This document shows positions 5,637 to 7,236 of a stretch of 7,236 bases of DNA, one piece after another. Below the pieces are notes generated by a model. That model did not search any database. It was not told where the DNA came from and saw nothing but the letters and a program-made list of their open reading frames with translations. The stretch is from JBICIG01 sp043101605 (lineage in GTDB: Bacteria; Planctomycetota; Phycisphaerae; Phycisphaerales; UBA1924). Numbering within the stretch: the stretch's first letter is position 1; each line of letters starts with the position of its first letter. Location of the stretch: positions 1-7,236 of the forward strand of contig JBICIG010000006.1 in the NCBI GenBank assembly GCA_043101605.1, read 5' to 3'. A program made the translations under genes and the position numbers.

Positions 5637-7001
5637 ATGCCCGCACGCACCCACACCGTTCTCGCGACCGCCACGCTGGCCCTTCTCGCCTCGGCCGGCC
5701 TCGCCCAGCCTTCCTTCCAGCCCGGCACGACGCTCGCCACGCCCGAGCGCCCCGGCGGCGCCGCCATCGCCGATGTCAACAACGACGGCGCGCCCGACAT
5801 CGTCGTCTCCACCGACACTCCCGACAAGCTGACCTTCCTCATCAACGACGGACTCGGCGGCTTCTCGGTCGGAGCCTCGGTCTTCACCGGCGCGGGCACC
5901 GGCCCGGACTCCATTCAGGCCGGCGACTTCGACGCCGACGGCGACGACGACCTCGCCGTCGTCCTCAACAACACCAACACCCTCGCGATCTACACCAACA
6001 ACGCCGGTGTCTTCACCCAGACCGCCACCGCCCCCCTCGGCGACGAGGCCCGCCGGCTCCAGGCGTTCGATATCGATAACGATGGCGACCTCGACTTCGC
6101 AACCGCCAACCGCAGCGGCGTGAGCGTCTCGATCGTCACCTACACCGCCGGTGCCCTTTCGACCACGAACATCCCCGTCGCCAACGAGCCGCGCGGCGTC
6201 GCGCTGGGCGATCTCGACGGCGACCTCGACGGCGACATGGTCGCCGGGCTCCGCGATTCCCGCCAACTCGCCGTCTTCACCAACAACGCCGGTGTCTTCG
6301 CTCAGACCGCAACGCTCAACCTCGGCGGGCAGGTCCGCCCCGACGGCGTCCAGATCGCCGACCTCGACGGCGACGGCTTGGCCGACATCTTCGCCGCCAC
6401 CAGCGGCAACGGGTTCAACCAGGTCGCGGTCTTCTACGGCACCGGCGCGGGATTCAGCGGGCCGGCGGTCATCGCCGTCCCGGGCCAGGACGCCGACACC
6501 GTCCGCGCCGCCGACTTCGATCTCGACGGCGACCTCGATCTGGCGGTCACCAACAACGACTCGACCATGCTCGTGATCATCGAGAACCAGGGCGCCCGCG
6601 CCTTCGCCGCCGCCGCCACGCTGACCACCGGGCTCAACCCGCAGGGCATCGCGATGGGCGATCTCGACGCCAACGGCTCGCCCGACCTCGTCACGCCGAA
6701 CCAGGACGCCAACACCACCAGCATCTTCCTCAACAACGCCGCCGACACGGGCGGCGACTGCCCCGCCGACCTCACCGGCAGCAGCGATCCACTCGACCCG
6801 ACCTACGGCATCCCCGACGGCGTCGCCAACAGCGACGACTTCTTCTTCTACCTCGACGGCTTCGTCGCCGGCACCCTCGCGGTCTGCGATGTCACCGGCT
6901 CGAGCGACCCCAACGACCCCAGCTTCGGCTCGCCCGACGGCGACTGCGACGCCGACGACTTCTTCCGCTACCTCGATCTCTTCGTCATCGGCTGCCAGTA
7001 A
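5637..7001 (+). CDS. Exported FG-GAP/VCBS propeller protein with GC-type dockerin
   Basis: A 454-residue exported protein. Residues 1-23 are a signal peptide (basic start, TATLALLASAGLA, cleavage near 23). Seven calcium-binding loops of the D-x-D-x-[DN]-G-x-x-D type start at residues 47, 97, 145, 192, 242, 293 and 342, spaced 47-51 residues, as expected for one seven-bladed FG-GAP/VCBS beta propeller. The fourth loop (DLDGDLDGD) is slightly degenerate. Residues 375-453 form a GC-type dockerin: two copies of [LV]TGSSDP.DP followed by a DDFF.YLD..V helix, with cysteines at 375, 417, 437 and 453, ending in GCQ. This C-terminal domain marks many exported Phycisphaerales proteins; its partner is not known to me. 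The likely role is a surface or matrix protein, adhesive or ligand-binding; no enzyme motif was seen. Expression probably depends on sigma-54. Confidence 0.9.
   Translation: MPARTHTVLATATLALLASAGLAQPSFQPGTTLATPERPGGAAIADVNNDGAPDIVVSTDTPDKLTFLINDGLGGFSVGASVFTGAGTGPDSIQAGDFDADGDDDLAVVLNNTNTLAIYTNNAGVFTQTATAPLGDEARRLQAFDIDNDGDLDFATANRSGVSVSIVTYTAGALSTTNIPVANEPRGVALGDLDGDLDGDMVAGLRDSRQLAVFTNNAGVFAQTATLNLGGQVRPDGVQIADLDGDGLADIFAATSGNGFNQVAVFYGTGAGFSGPAVIAVPGQDADTVRAADFDLDGDLDLAVTNNDSTMLVIIENQGARAFAAAATLTTGLNPQGIAMGDLDANGSPDLVTPNQDANTTSIFLNNAADTGGDCPADLTGSSDPLDPTYGIPDGVANSDDFFFYLDGFVAGTLAVCDVTGSSDPNDPSFGSPDGDCDADDFFRYLDLFVIGCQ
5993..6299 (+). repeat. Identical 22-base direct repeat within the propeller gene
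   Basis: Bases 5993-6014 and 6278-6299 are identical, 285 bases (95 codons, two blades) apart. The encoded segments TNNAGVFTQTAT and TNNAGVFAQTAT sit at the same place in blades 2 and 4. This suggests growth of the propeller by duplication of a two-blade unit or later gene conversion. Confidence 0.6.
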
Positions 7002-7065
7002 GCACCCCTCCGCGGGGGTCCCTTCCCCGCGTTTCCCTTCGGCGGCTTCCCGGTCGCCGAGTCCC

Positions 7066-7108
7066 ACGAGACGGGGCGCCGCGCATCTCACGATGCGCGG
7101 CGTCTCGT
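7066..7108 (+). terminator. Strong hairpin terminator after the GC-dockerin gene
   Basis: An 11-bp perfect stem CGCCGCGCATC (7077-7087) / GATGCGCGGCG (7092-7102) closes a TCAC loop. An outer stem ACGAGA (7066-7071) / TCTCGT (7103-7108) adds six pairs beyond a five-base bulge. It is followed by a short T-rich stretch and lies about 65 bases after the stop codon. A weaker ACCCC/GGGGT hairpin directly follows the stop (7004-7019). Confidence 0.65.
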
Positions 7109-7221
7109 TTCTGAATGCCTCTTTCGCGTCGAGCCGCGCCACCCGCGGCCAGGCGCGGCTCGCACTGGCCCGCGCGCCACCGCCCGATCCCGCTCCCGGC
7201 CATGTGGACGCGGCCCACGCC
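7109..7221. other. Non-coding contig end with a second hairpin
   Basis: No gene is supported here. CGAGCCGCGCC (7130-7140) and GGCGCGGCTCG (7152-7162) form an 11-bp perfect stem with an 11-base loop and no T-run. Open frames on both strands are arginine- and proline-rich without ribosome-binding sites. Confidence 0.45.
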
Positions 7222-7236
7222 AGATCGGAAGAGCAC
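7222..7236 (+). other. Illumina adapter remnant
   Basis: The last 15 bases are AGATCGGAAGAGCAC, exactly the start of the Illumina TruSeq read-through adapter. They are not genomic. Genomic sequence ends at or before 7221. Confidence 0.95.

Noticed and set aside
5388..7142. Minus-strand open frame of 584 codons
   Set aside because: Antisense of the GC-dockerin gene; its valine-, glycine- and glutamate-rich repeats are the mirror of the calcium-loop codons.
6985..7236. Minus-strand frame starting M-L-F-R-S at the contig end
   Set aside because: The start codon and first residues are the reverse complement of the Illumina adapter; the rest is low-complexity and overlaps a terminator.
1..7236. 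CRISPR array, transposase, toxin-antitoxin or defence genes
   Set aside because: No spaced direct repeats, inverted terminal repeats with an internal transposase, or related protein motifs were seen; the genes are ordinary chromosomal ones.

Overview
The window reads as a complete, short assembled contig from a high-GC planctomycete, most likely a member of the Phycisphaerales. The best taxonomic pointer is the C-terminus of the last gene, a paired GSSDP...DDFF.YLD repeat ending in a GC dipeptide near the terminus. This is the 'GC-type dockerin' seen on exported proteins of that group. An outer-membrane lipid A deacylase-like protein fits a Gram-negative envelope. Both contig ends carry artefacts: the left end is a fold-back (inverted) copy of part of yggS, and the right end stops inside Illumina adapter sequence.

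Left block (1-2879): the first part of yggS (PLP homeostasis protein) runs leftward from 587. At about 189 the contig turns back on itself, so residues 103-165 of the same protein are read on the opposite strand at 1-189. Diverging from yggS is a likely two-gene unit, a thioredoxin-fold peroxiredoxin (698-1201) and cofactor-independent phosphoglycerate mutase gpmI (1220-2851), 18 bases apart.

Middle block (2877-5167): a small SlyX-family coiled-coil protein (minus strand) converges on gpmI and diverges from a secreted PagL-like acyloxyacyl hydrolase (3189-3839). A leftward signalling pair follows: a free-standing Hpt phosphotransfer domain (5167 to 4853) and then a PleD-like REC-GGDEF diguanylate cyclase (4815 to 3862). 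The pair looks like the end of a phosphorelay that makes c-di-GMP; no histidine kinase is in the window.

Right block (5168-7236): a 469-base intergenic region holds a near-consensus sigma-54 promoter (5545-5560) about 65 bases of leader ahead of a well-placed Shine-Dalgarno. Downstream is a 454-residue exported protein with seven FG-GAP/VCBS calcium-loop repeats (probably one seven-bladed propeller) and a C-terminal GC-type dockerin. It is followed by a strong hairpin terminator. No mobile element, CRISPR array, tRNA or rRNA was seen. The observations most worth following are the sigma-54 promoter on a GC-dockerin surface protein, its divergent c-di-GMP signalling pair, and the two assembly artefacts, which must be removed before the ends are interpreted.
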